Positions 15,468 through 23,093 of a stretch of DNA of 33,720 nt are shown here, in pieces. The stretch is from an uncultured Gammaproteobacteria bacterium (GTDB taxonomy: Bacteria > Pseudomonadota > Gammaproteobacteria > Steroidobacterales > GCA-2729495), in NCBI GenBank assembly GCA_937958785.1, contig CALGMY010000269.1:1-33720 (forward strand). Direction: 5' to 3'. Below the pieces are notes generated by a model that saw nothing but the letters and a program-made list of their open reading frames with translations, had not been told where the DNA came from and did no database searches. The translations under genes and the position numbers were made by a program. How positions within the stretch are numbered: the stretch's first letter is position 1; each line of letters begins with the position of its first letter.

Positions 15468-16061
15468 ATGCAGCAACACCAGAACCGCCATCGACTACCC
15501 CGCGTGGCACTCGCTGTCCTCCTGGCGCTGTCCCTCGCCGGACCCGCCCGGGGCCAGGAGGCGGGGATCGAGATCCGCTCCGCCAGCACCCGGCTGGAGG
15601 AGGGCGTCTGGTACCTGGCGGCCCGCATTGACTACCGCCTCAACCGGGACACCCTGGAGGCCCTCCAGAACGGCATTCCCCTGACCTTCGACCTGCGGGT
15701 GGAACTCTCCCGCCAGCGCAGCTGGCTGCCCGACGAAGACGTGGCCGAGCTGCGCCAGGACTTCGAGTTGTCCTGGCAGCCCCTGTCGCGCAGCTACCTG
15801 GTCCGCAACAAGAACAGCGGCGACCAGCGGGCCCACACCACGCTGTTCGCGGCCCTCAACTACCTGGGCGTGATCACCGCCCTGCCCCTGATCGACGCGG
15901 CGCTCGTCGAGGAGGGCGAGGAATACGAAGTGAGGCTGCGGGCCGCCCTCGACCAGCAGGAGTTGCCCGGCCCCCTGCGGATGCTCGCCTTCTGGGGGGA
16001 CGATTTCACGCTCGAGAGCGACTGGTTCCGGTGGAACCTGCGCACCGGGGAACAGCGATGA
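15468..16061 (+). CDS. DUF4390 exported protein
   Basis: A 197-residue protein with an N-terminal signal peptide (basic MQQHQNRHRLPR, hydrophobic VALAVLLALSLAG, cleavage near ARGQ), so the mature part is periplasmic. Recognised as DUF4390 from its layout: EGVWYLAARIDYRLNRDTLEALQNGIPLTFDLR split around conserved Leu/Asn, the RQRSWLPDE segment, and a C-terminal LRMLAFWGDDFTLESDW ending. Its function is unknown. It lies 48 bases after rsmB and overlaps the histidine kinase start by four bases (ATGA), the same context seen in many Gammaproteobacteria. This suggests, by inference, a ligand-sensing or accessory role for the kinase. Confidence 0.88.
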   Translation: MQQHQNRHRLPRVALAVLLALSLAGPARGQEAGIEIRSASTRLEEGVWYLAARIDYRLNRDTLEALQNGIPLTFDLRVELSRQRSWLPDEDVAELRQDFELSWQPLSRSYLVRNKNSGDQRAHTTLFAALNYLGVITALPLIDAALVEEGEEYEVRLRAALDQQELPGPLRMLAFWGDDFTLESDWFRWNLRTGEQR

Positions 16062-18316
16062 TCGCCCGGGATCCCCGTCCGGCGCGGCGCTACGCCACGC
16101 TCGTGCTGGCCGGCGGTGCCGCCCTGCTGGCGATTGGCGCACTGGTCCTGCTCGGGGACTATGCGTCGAGCGTGGCGGACTTCGGCCGCCGGCACGTGCT
16201 GATCCTCGCGGTCAATGCCGTGGCCGCCGTCGTGCTGCTGGCGGTGATCCTCGTCAACCTCTTCCGGCTGGTCCGGGATTACCGGCGCCGGGTGCCCGGA
16301 GCCCGGCTCCGGGCCCGGCTCGTGGCGCTGTTCGTCGGCCTGACTCTCGTCCCTCTCTTCGTCGTCTACTTCTTCGCCCTGCAGTTCGTGAGTGGCGGCA
16401 TCGACAGCTGGTTCGACTCGGACCTGGAGCAGGAACTCTCCGCGGCGCTGCGCCTCAGCCGCGAGTCGCTGGAGGTCCAGGCCACTTCCCGCCTGTCCCA
16501 GACCAGCGCCCTCGCAGCCGCCATCGGCAACCTGGATGGGGAGGCGCTGTCCCGGGCCCTCGGTGTGCTGCGCGCGGATGCCAACGCGGACGAGCTGACG
16601 GTGTTCGCCGCGGGGGAGCGGGTGGTGGCGTCCAGCTCCCGGCTCGATGCCCTGCCGCCGACCCTGGCGGAGGACGCGCTGGAGGAGCTGCAGCGGACCC
16701 AGCGCTTCGTCGCCCTGGAGCCCCAGGGCGGGGCCCGCTATCAGGTGCGCACGGCCGTCCAAATCCCGGTGGAACTGCCGGCCGGCGCCGAGGCCCCCCG
16801 CTACCTGCAGGCGGTGTTCCCGGTGGGCTACCGCCAGGGTCGCCTCGCAGACGCCGTGCAGGACACCTACACGCGTTACGCGGAGCTGCGTTTCCTGCGC
16901 GGGCCCCTGAAGGACAACCTCGTCGCAACCCTGTCGCTGGTCCTGCTCCTCTCCCTGCTGTCGGCTGCCGCCGGTGCCTTCTACCTCGCCCGGCGACTCG
17001 CGTCGCCCATCGAGTCCCTGGCCGCCGGCACCGAGGCCGTGGCCAAGGGCGACTTCGACACGCGGTTGCCGCCCGGTGCGGCCGACGAGGTGGGCTTCCT
17101 CATCGACTCCTTCAACGGAATGATCGAACGCCTGGCGCGCGCCCGCGAGGAGAGCCGCACCAGCCAGCAGCAGCTGGAACGGGAGCGCGCCAGCCTGGCG
17201 GCGATCCTCGGCCGGCTTTCCACCGGGGTCATCGCCACCAGCGCCGATGGCCGCGTCCGCATTGCCAACGATGCGGCAGGACAGATCCTCGGCGTCGATT
17301 TCGCCGCCCGGGCCGGCGCGACCCTCCACGAGATCGCCAGCACCGGCCCGCTGGCCCGGGAGTTCATCGAGGCCTGCCGCTCCCACCTCGAGGGCGTCCA
17401 CCCGGATTGGCGCGGGCAGGTCGAGCTCCGCACCGGCAAGTCCCGCCGCATCCTGAACTGCGCCAGCTCCACGCTGCCCGGCGACCCGGGCGACGACACG
17501 GCCGCGGCCGGCCGCACCGGCGGCGCCATCGTGGTGTTCGACGACGTTACCGAGCTGCTCGTCGCCCAGCGTGAGGCGGCCTGGGGCGAGGTGGCCCGCC
17601 GCCTGGCCCACGAGATCAAGAATCCCCTGACCCCCATCCGGCTGGCGGCGGAACGCATCCGGCGCCGCTACCTGCCGGCCTTGGACGCGGATGATGGCCA
17701 GGTGCTCGACCGCTCGACCCACACCATCGTCCAGCAGGTCGAGGCCATGCGGGACATGGTGAATGCGTTCAGCGAGTACGCGCGGTCGCCGGCGGTCAGC
17801 ATCGCGCCCGTGGACCTCGGCCAGCTCGTGCGCGAGGTCGCCTGGCTCTACCGGGCCCAGGACGGCCAGCCGGCGGTCACGCTCGACGTGGAGGACGGCC
17901 TCAAGGTCGAGGCCGATGCGGTGCGGGTCCGCCAGCTGCTGCACAATCTCATTCGCAACGCCCAGGAGGCCCTCGAGGGTATGCCTGACGGCGCCGTCAA
18001 CGTCGGCGCCCGGCGGGTCCCCGGGGGCGAGCGGGAGTTCGTCGAGATCACGGTCGAGGACAACGGCCCGGGCATCGGTGCGGAGGTACTGACGAGCCTC
18101 TTCGAGCCCTATGTCACCAGCAAGAAGAAGGGCACCGGCCTCGGCCTCGCGATCGTCAAGAAGCTGGTCGAGGAGCACGGCGGCACGGTGGCCGCCGACA
18201 ACCTGCCCGGGAAGGGCGCGCGGCTCACCGTGACGTTGCCGGTGCAGGCCACGGTGCGCGACCCCCTGGGCGAGACCCGGCCGGCCCGCGCCGAGCCGTG
18301 GAGGGAAAGAGCATGA
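16058..18316 (+). CDS. NtrY-like membrane histidine kinase
   Basis: A 752-residue sensor kinase starting at ATG 16058, which overlaps the DUF4390 stop; a start 27 bases upstream is less likely. It has three N-terminal hydrophobic segments (about 12-33, 48-70, 86-108), a periplasmic sensor region (about 109-284), another membrane helix (286-308), a HAMP linker (ASPIESLAAGTEAVAKGDFD) and a PAS domain (about 380-490). The phospho-acceptor His518 is in RRLAHEIKNPLTPIRL. The ATPase domain has N box LLHNLIRNAQEAL, G1 DNGPGIG, F box LFEPYVTSKKKG and G2 GTGLGLAIVKKL. The order matches the NtrY family. It should phosphorylate the regulator encoded immediately downstream (ATGA overlap). Confidence 0.92.
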   Translation: MIARDPRPARRYATLVLAGGAALLAIGALVLLGDYASSVADFGRRHVLILAVNAVAAVVLLAVILVNLFRLVRDYRRRVPGARLRARLVALFVGLTLVPLFVVYFFALQFVSGGIDSWFDSDLEQELSAALRLSRESLEVQATSRLSQTSALAAAIGNLDGEALSRALGVLRADANADELTVFAAGERVVASSSRLDALPPTLAEDALEELQRTQRFVALEPQGGARYQVRTAVQIPVELPAGAEAPRYLQAVFPVGYRQGRLADAVQDTYTRYAELRFLRGPLKDNLVATLSLVLLLSLLSAAAGAFYLARRLASPIESLAAGTEAVAKGDFDTRLPPGAADEVGFLIDSFNGMIERLARAREESRTSQQQLERERASLAAILGRLSTGVIATSADGRVRIANDAAGQILGVDFAARAGATLHEIASTGPLAREFIEACRSHLEGVHPDWRGQVELRTGKSRRILNCASSTLPGDPGDDTAAAGRTGGAIVVFDDVTELLVAQREAAWGEVARRLAHEIKNPLTPIRLAAERIRRRYLPALDADDGQVLDRSTHTIVQQVEAMRDMVNAFSEYARSPAVSIAPVDLGQLVREVAWLYRAQDGQPAVTLDVEDGLKVEADAVRVRQLLHNLIRNAQEALEGMPDGAVNVGARRVPGGEREFVEITVEDNGPGIGAEVLTSLFEPYVTSKKKGTGLGLAIVKKLVEEHGGTVAADNLPGKGARLTVTLPVQATVRDPLGETRPARAEPWRERA

Positions 18317-19668
18317 ATGCCGCACACATCCTGGTCGTCGACGACGAAGACGACATCCGCACCACCATCAGCGGGATCCTCGAGGACGAGGGCTATGCCG
18401 TGAGCGTCGCCGCCGATGCGGCCGCGGCCCGGGCCGAGCTCCGGCGCGAGCGACCCGACCTGATCCTGCTGGACGTCTGGATGCCCGACGTGGACGGCAT
18501 CACCCTGCTCCGGGAGTGGTCCCGGGAGGGCGCGGCGCGATGCCCGGTGGTGATCCTCTCCGGGCACGGCACGGTGGAGACGGCCGTCGAGGCCACCCGG
18601 CTCGGCGCCGTCGACTTCGTGGAGAAGCCGCTGTCGCTCGCCAAGCTGCTCCGTACCGTGGAAAAGGCCCTCGACCGCACGCCCGAGCCTGGCCGGACCG
18701 CGCCGCGCACGCTGCTGCCCAAGCGCGTGGAGCCGGGCGGCCGAAGTGCGTTGATGCGGGCCCTGCGCGAACAGGCGGCGGGGGTCGCGCGGCGCCACGA
18801 GCCGGTGCTGATCGTCGGCGAGCCCGGCTCGGGCCGCACGGTGCTCGCCCGCTACCTCCACGACCTCGCGGGCCGCGGCCAGCGCCCCTTCGTGCCACTG
18901 GTCGGGGCCGCCGTGCCCGACGAGAACGCCGCGGCCCTCCTCTTCGGCAGTCGTGCAGGTGGCGTCGCCGAGGCGGGGGTGCTGGAGCAGGCGGCGGGTG
19001 GCACGCTGTACGTGCCTGACCTGCAGGACCTCGGCCAGGGCGCCCAGCGCCTGCTGGCCGGTGTCCTGGAGCAGGGGAGCTACGTGCCGGTGGGCCAGGC
19101 CGGGCCCGTGCCGCTGGACCTGCGGATCATGGCCTCACTGTCGCCTTCCGGCGCAGGACGGGTGCGACCCGACCTGCTGGCGCGGCTCGCGGTGCTCGAG
19201 CTGCGGGTTCCGCCGCTCCGGGACCGGCATGAGGAGGTGCCCGAGCTGCTGCGCTACGCGGTGGACCGGTACGTGGACGAAGAATCACTGCCCTTCCGGC
19301 GCTTCAGCCTGGCCGCGCAGAACCGGCTCCGCCACTACCCCTGGCCGGGCAACGTGCGGGAGCTGACCAACCTGGTGCGACGCCTCCTGGTCGCCCGGGG
19401 CACCGAGGAGATCGGGCTGCCCGAACTCGAGGCCCAGCTCGCGCCCCCGGTGGCCGGCCCCGAGCCGCTGGTGAAGCAGGACCTCCTCAGCCTGCCGCTC
19501 CGCGAGGCGCGGGAAAAGTTCGAGCAGGCGTACCTCACCGAGCAGCTGGCCCTCTGTGGCGGCCGGGTTGGCATGCTGGCGAAGCGCGTCGGCATGGAGC
19601 GCACCCACCTGTACCGCAAGCTGCGGGCACTGGGCGTGGAATTCCGGCAGGCGCCGGAGGAAGAGTGA
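18313..19668 (+). CDS. NtrX-like response regulator with degenerate AAA+ domain
   Basis: A 451-residue regulator starting at ATG 18313 inside the kinase stop. Its receiver domain has Asp10/Asp11, phospho-site Asp54 (LILLDVWMPD) and the Lys of EKPLS. The AAA+ domain has Walker A GEPGSGRT (169-176), arginine-rich RVPPLRDR, and PWPGNVREL. The loop that should read GAFTGA is replaced and shortened (LLFGSRAGGVAEAG, 209-222), and the Walker B LFLDEI is LYVPDL (232-237), losing the catalytic Asp-Glu. A Fis-type helix-turn-helix ends the protein (RVGMLAKRVGMERTHLYRKL). It probably binds DNA but cannot remodel sigma54 holoenzyme in the usual way, so sigma70-dependent action or repression is inferred. 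It ends before a REP palindrome. Confidence 0.92.
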   Translation: MNAAHILVVDDEDDIRTTISGILEDEGYAVSVAADAAAARAELRRERPDLILLDVWMPDVDGITLLREWSREGAARCPVVILSGHGTVETAVEATRLGAVDFVEKPLSLAKLLRTVEKALDRTPEPGRTAPRTLLPKRVEPGGRSALMRALREQAAGVARRHEPVLIVGEPGSGRTVLARYLHDLAGRGQRPFVPLVGAAVPDENAAALLFGSRAGGVAEAGVLEQAAGGTLYVPDLQDLGQGAQRLLAGVLEQGSYVPVGQAGPVPLDLRIMASLSPSGAGRVRPDLLARLAVLELRVPPLRDRHEEVPELLRYAVDRYVDEESLPFRRFSLAAQNRLRHYPWPGNVRELTNLVRRLLVARGTEEIGLPELEAQLAPPVAGPEPLVKQDLLSLPLREAREKFEQAYLTEQLALCGGRVGMLAKRVGMERTHLYRKLRALGVEFRQAPEEE

Positions 19669-19678
19669 GTGGCGGAGC

Positions 19679-19734
19679 GTAGGAGCGGCTTCAGCCGCGA
19701 CCGGATTGCCGATCGCGGCTGAAGCCGCTCCTAC
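19679..19734. repeat. REP-like palindromic element / bidirectional terminator
   Basis: GTAGGAGCGGCTTCAGCCGCGA (19679-19700 in full) is mirrored perfectly by 19713-19734, leaving a 12-base loop: a 22-bp inverted repeat. From general knowledge, this sequence class recurs many times as dispersed REP elements in Xanthomonadales, Pseudomonas and relatives. It lies between two convergent genes, where its hairpin could end both transcripts, although there is no U-tract. Its right edge supplies the TAG stop of the minus-strand PLP enzyme gene. Confidence 0.9.
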
Positions 19735-20750
19735 CTGAAGAATTTCCGGAAGGCGGGGGGCAGCGCGCTGGCGTCCACGTCACCCAGCCCCGCCGGGTAC
19801 GGCCGCGAGTTCCAGGTCAGCCAGAACACCGGCGTGGGCCCCGCCAGCCGCCCGGCGCGGGCGTCGGCCACCAGGCAGGCCAGCGCCTTGCCGGAGTAGG
19901 TGGTGTCGAGCCGGAGTCCCGACAGGTCCCGGGCGAGGGCGACGGCTTCCTGGCATTCCGGCGTCGGCAGGGCGTAGCCCTTGCCAGCGAACTCGGCGCG
20001 GAACTCGAGCCGGGCCGCCACGTCCGCCAGTCCAGGCGCCGTGCCTGCGGGCAGCAGCCGGCAGACCTCACCCGCCAGGGCGAGGACCGCGGCGTCGTCG
20101 ACGACCTTCTGGGGCACCACCTTCACGCTCACCACGGTGATGGGTAGCCGCGCGCGGGCGAAACCCACCAGCAAACCGGCAACGCTCCCCATGGTGCCGC
20201 AGGGCAGGTAGACCCGGGCGGGTCCGGTGACACCCCGGGCCGCGAGTTGCGCGGCCAGCTCGTCCGCGGCGTCGACGAAGCCCAGGGAGCCCGCCGGCGA
20301 GGAACCTCCCCAGGGAATCTCGCAGAGGCGGTCGGGTCCCGTCGGGTGGACGGACTTGAGGCGCGCGGCCTCGGCCTGGGACTCGGCGAAGCCGGCCACC
20401 GGCCAGAGGTGCGTGCCGAGCCGGTGGTGCCAGCGCAGGGTGTTCGCTACCCAGGGCGTCTCTACCTGGTCGGTCAACACCGCGTGGCAGGCGAGGCCGA
20501 GCTGCCGGGCGTGGACTGCCGTCGCCAGCGCGTGGTTCGAGCCCGCGGCGCCGAACGTCAGCACCGCGTCACAGTCCCGGGCGACGGCCTCGGCCAGCAG
20601 GTACTCGAGCTTGCGCACCTTGTTGCCGCCGTAGTCGCGGCCTGCCAGGTCGTCGCGCTTGTTGAGGAGGCCGGGGATTCCGAGTGCCGCGCCGAGTCTG
20701 CCCGCCGGCTCCAGCGCGGACGGCAGCCCGCCCAGGGTGAGCTTATTCAC
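19731..20750 (-). CDS. PLP-dependent ACC deaminase / D-cysteine desulfhydrase family enzyme
   Basis: A 339-residue fold-type II PLP enzyme. Lys44 in the segment DYGGNKVRKLEYLL is the expected Schiff-base lysine, and TFGAAGSNHALATA and LPCGTMGSVAGL are the phosphate- and substrate-binding loops. The family includes ACC deaminase and D-cysteine desulfhydrase, and sequence reading alone does not separate them. The C-terminal motif TYSGKALACL is conserved in the family. The start is GTG 20750, overlapping the SPOR gene stop by 8 bases, so it is the last gene of the priA-argS-SPOR series. The stop codon lies inside a REP palindrome, so the C-terminus may have been redefined by that element. The pathway role is unclear. 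Confidence 0.88.
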   Translation of the reverse strand: MNKLTLGGLPSALEPAGRLGAALGIPGLLNKRDDLAGRDYGGNKVRKLEYLLAEAVARDCDAVLTFGAAGSNHALATAVHARQLGLACHAVLTDQVETPWVANTLRWHHRLGTHLWPVAGFAESQAEAARLKSVHPTGPDRLCEIPWGGSSPAGSLGFVDAADELAAQLAARGVTGPARVYLPCGTMGSVAGLLVGFARARLPITVVSVKVVPQKVVDDAAVLALAGEVCRLLPAGTAPGLADVAARLEFRAEFAGKGYALPTPECQEAVALARDLSGLRLDTTYSGKALACLVADARAGRLAGPTPVFWLTWNSRPYPAGLGDVDASALPPAFRKFFR

Positions 20751-21300
20751 CGACCTGGTTGACGAGGGACTCGATGCCGTTCGCCTGGAGGCGCGCGCGC
20801 AGCCGGTTGAGCTCGTCCAGGTTGTCGATGGGTCCGATGCGCACCCGGTGGAAGGTCCCGCCGTTCACTTCCGCGGTCTGGATCTCGGAAGACACCCCGA
20901 GCAGCGCGAGACGGGCCTTGACCTTGTCCGCCTCGGCGAAGTCGGGGAAGGCCCCGGCCTGGATGACGTAGGTGCCGGGGGCCGACACCGGGGGCGGGCC
21001 CGCGCTACCGCCGCTGCGGGGCTGCTCCGGCACGTCCACCTCGGCGTCCGGCAACATGTCGTAGAACTCGAAGCGGTCGCTGGCCTCGCCATCAGGGGCC
21101 GGCTCCGGCGCGGGTTTCCCCGGGGCGGGGGCCGGCGCGGCCACCGGCGGGTCGTCGGCGCCGTCGAAAGCGCCGCGGAAATACCAGGCCCCCGCCGCCA
21201 GGGCGCCGAGCAGCAGCGCCGCGAGCAGCAGGCCACCCGCCGGCCCATTGCCACGGCGCGTTCCTCCGCGACGCCGGCGGGCGGCGGCTGTCCGCGCCAC
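20743..21300 (-). CDS. SPOR domain inner-membrane protein (FtsN-like)
   Basis: A 185-residue type II membrane protein: basic cytoplasmic N-terminus (RRRRGGTRRG), one membrane helix (about 22-41), a Pro/Ala-rich periplasmic linker (about 50-105) and a C-terminal SPOR domain (about 108-183, TYVIQAGAFPDFAEADKVKA to HRVRIGPIDN). SPOR domains bind denuded glycan strands at division septa. Architecture and position directly after argS match the FtsN-type SPOR gene of many proteobacteria. It is shorter than E. coli FtsN and no clear cell-division activation motif was recognised, so the name ftsN is withheld. It starts at GTG 21300 immediately after the argS stop. Confidence 0.88.
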   Translation of the reverse strand: MARTAAARRRRGGTRRGNGPAGGLLLAALLLGALAAGAWYFRGAFDGADDPPVAAPAPAPGKPAPEPAPDGEASDRFEFYDMLPDAEVDVPEQPRSGGSAGPPPVSAPGTYVIQAGAFPDFAEADKVKARLALLGVSSEIQTAEVNGGTFHRVRIGPIDNLDELNRLRARLQANGIESLVNQVGE

Positions 21301-23058
21301 TTACATGTACTCCAGGGGCCGGATGCCGAGGAGCCTGAGGCCGCTCGCGAGCACGGTGCGGGTGGCGCCCACCAGCTCGAGCCGGGCCCGGCTGCGGGCC
21401 GGGTCGGCCTCGTCGAGGACCACATGCCGGTTGTAGAAGCTGTTGAAGGTGCTCGCGAGCTCGTGCAGGTAGTGGGCGACCTCGAAGGGCTCCCGTTGCT
21501 CGGCGGCCCGGCGGAGCGCGTGGCTGAAGCCCCGCAGCTTCTGGGACAGTGCCCACTCCTCGTCGGCCGTCAGGAGGCGCGCGTCGGCCGAAGTCCCCGC
21601 GGCCCCGATCCCTGCCTCGGCGGCCTTGCGGAAGATGCCGCTCATGCGGGCATGGGTGTATTGCAGGTAGGGGCCGGTATTGCCCTCGAACTGCAGCACG
21701 GTGTCCCAGTCGAAGGTCACGTCGGTCATCCGGCGGGACGAGACGTCGAAATACAGCAGTGCCGCCTGCCCTACCGCCTCGCTGATCCCCGCCAGCTCCG
21801 CGGCGGGCAGTTCCGGATGGGCGCGGGGATTCGCGGCCGCGCGTTCCTGCCGGTAACGGGCGGCCCGGTCCCGGGCCTCGTCCAGCACCGCCTCGAGCCA
21901 CACGGCCTCGCCCTTGCGGGTGGACATGCCCCGCACGAAGCCGAAGCTCACGTTCTCGCAGCGGGCGGGCCAGTTGTCCGGCCACTCCTCCGCGACCGCG
22001 AGCTTGCCGAGGGCGGCGAAGACCTGGGCGAAGTGGTCCTCCTGGCGCGACACCACGTAGACGTTCGCGCCGAAGCCGTATTTTTCCCAGCGGTCGATGG
22101 CCTCGGCGCAGTCCCGGGCGGCGTAAGTGGAGGCGCCGTCGGATTTCTGCAGCATGCAGGGTGCGATCTCCCGGCCGAGCACGTCCGCCACGTCGACCAC
22201 GATGGCGCCGTCGGACTCGTGGGCCACCCCGGCCCGCAGGAACCGCTCGATGACCGGCTGCACCTTGTCGTTGAGGGACGACTCGCCGTCGTAGGAATCG
22301 AAACTGATGCCCAGCCGGTCGTAGGTGCGCTGGAACCCGGCGAGGGACAGGTCGCGGAAGCGTCGCCACACGGCGACGATCTCGGGATCGCCCTTCTCCA
22401 GGCGCAGGAACAGCGCCCGGGCCGCCTCCCGCACCGCCCGGTCCCGCTCGCTCTGCTGGTAGGCCTTGATGTAGAGCTCGACCAGGTAATCGATGGCGCG
22501 GGCCTCGAGTGCCGCCTCGTCCCCCCACTGCTGCCAGGCCCAGATGACGAACCCGAACTGGGTGCCCCAGTCGCCGAGGTAGTTCTTCCGCACCACCCGC
22601 CAGCCCTGGAAGGCGAGGATCCGCGCGAGATCCGCGCCCAGGTTCGTGGACCTGAGGTGGCCGAAGTGGAAGGGCTTCGCGATGTTCGGCGCCGAGAAGT
22701 CCAGCACCAGGGTGCGGCCGGCGCCGAGGTCCCGCCGGCCGTAGGTGTCCGGGCTAGCCCGGATCTCGCCCAGCAGCTGCTCGGTGCAGTTGGCCCGGTT
22801 GAGGAACAGGTTGAGATAGGGGCCCTCGGCCCGGGCGCTGGCGATGATCGGGTCCGCCCCGATCCGGGCCGCCAGCTTCTGGGCGATGAGGGGCGGCGCG
22901 GTGCGCAGCTCCTTCGCCAGCTGGAAGCACGGCAAGGCCACGTCACCCAGGGCAGGGTTCGGCGGGGTCTCGAGGGCATCCTCGATCCGGGTCGTGCGCT
23001 CCGCCGGCCAGTCGAGCGCCGCGCGCACGACTTGCGCAACGTGGGACGTGATTTGCAT
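21301..23058 (-). CDS. argS: Arginyl-tRNA synthetase
   Basis: A 585-residue class I synthetase (577 in E. coli) that charges tRNAArg. An N-terminal Add1 domain covers about residues 1-95. The HIGH signature is HFGH (131-134) in the conserved context SAPNIAKPFHFGHLRST. The second catalytic signature is GMSTRKG (377-383), and the C-terminal DALR anticodon-binding helices end with RTVLASGLRLLGIRPLEYM. ATG 23058 fixes the known N-terminus; the frame stays open far upstream, but that sequence opposes the real priA frame. priA lies 35 bases upstream on the same strand and the SPOR gene abuts the stop, so the three genes are probably co-transcribed. Confidence 0.97.
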   Translation of the reverse strand: MQITSHVAQVVRAALDWPAERTTRIEDALETPPNPALGDVALPCFQLAKELRTAPPLIAQKLAARIGADPIIASARAEGPYLNLFLNRANCTEQLLGEIRASPDTYGRRDLGAGRTLVLDFSAPNIAKPFHFGHLRSTNLGADLARILAFQGWRVVRKNYLGDWGTQFGFVIWAWQQWGDEAALEARAIDYLVELYIKAYQQSERDRAVREAARALFLRLEKGDPEIVAVWRRFRDLSLAGFQRTYDRLGISFDSYDGESSLNDKVQPVIERFLRAGVAHESDGAIVVDVADVLGREIAPCMLQKSDGASTYAARDCAEAIDRWEKYGFGANVYVVSRQEDHFAQVFAALGKLAVAEEWPDNWPARCENVSFGFVRGMSTRKGEAVWLEAVLDEARDRAARYRQERAAANPRAHPELPAAELAGISEAVGQAALLYFDVSSRRMTDVTFDWDTVLQFEGNTGPYLQYTHARMSGIFRKAAEAGIGAAGTSADARLLTADEEWALSQKLRGFSHALRRAAEQREPFEVAHYLHELASTFNSFYNRHVVLDEADPARSRARLELVGATRTVLASGLRLLGIRPLEYM

Positions 23059-23093
23059 CGTGGGTGTCGGGACCGCTGGGAACGCGCGGAATT

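Noticed and set aside
15860..18325. An 821-codon open frame on the - strand opposite the NtrY-like kinase
   Set aside because: The opposite strand has a complete, motif-rich histidine kinase; the antisense product shows no domain and is dominated by composition bias.
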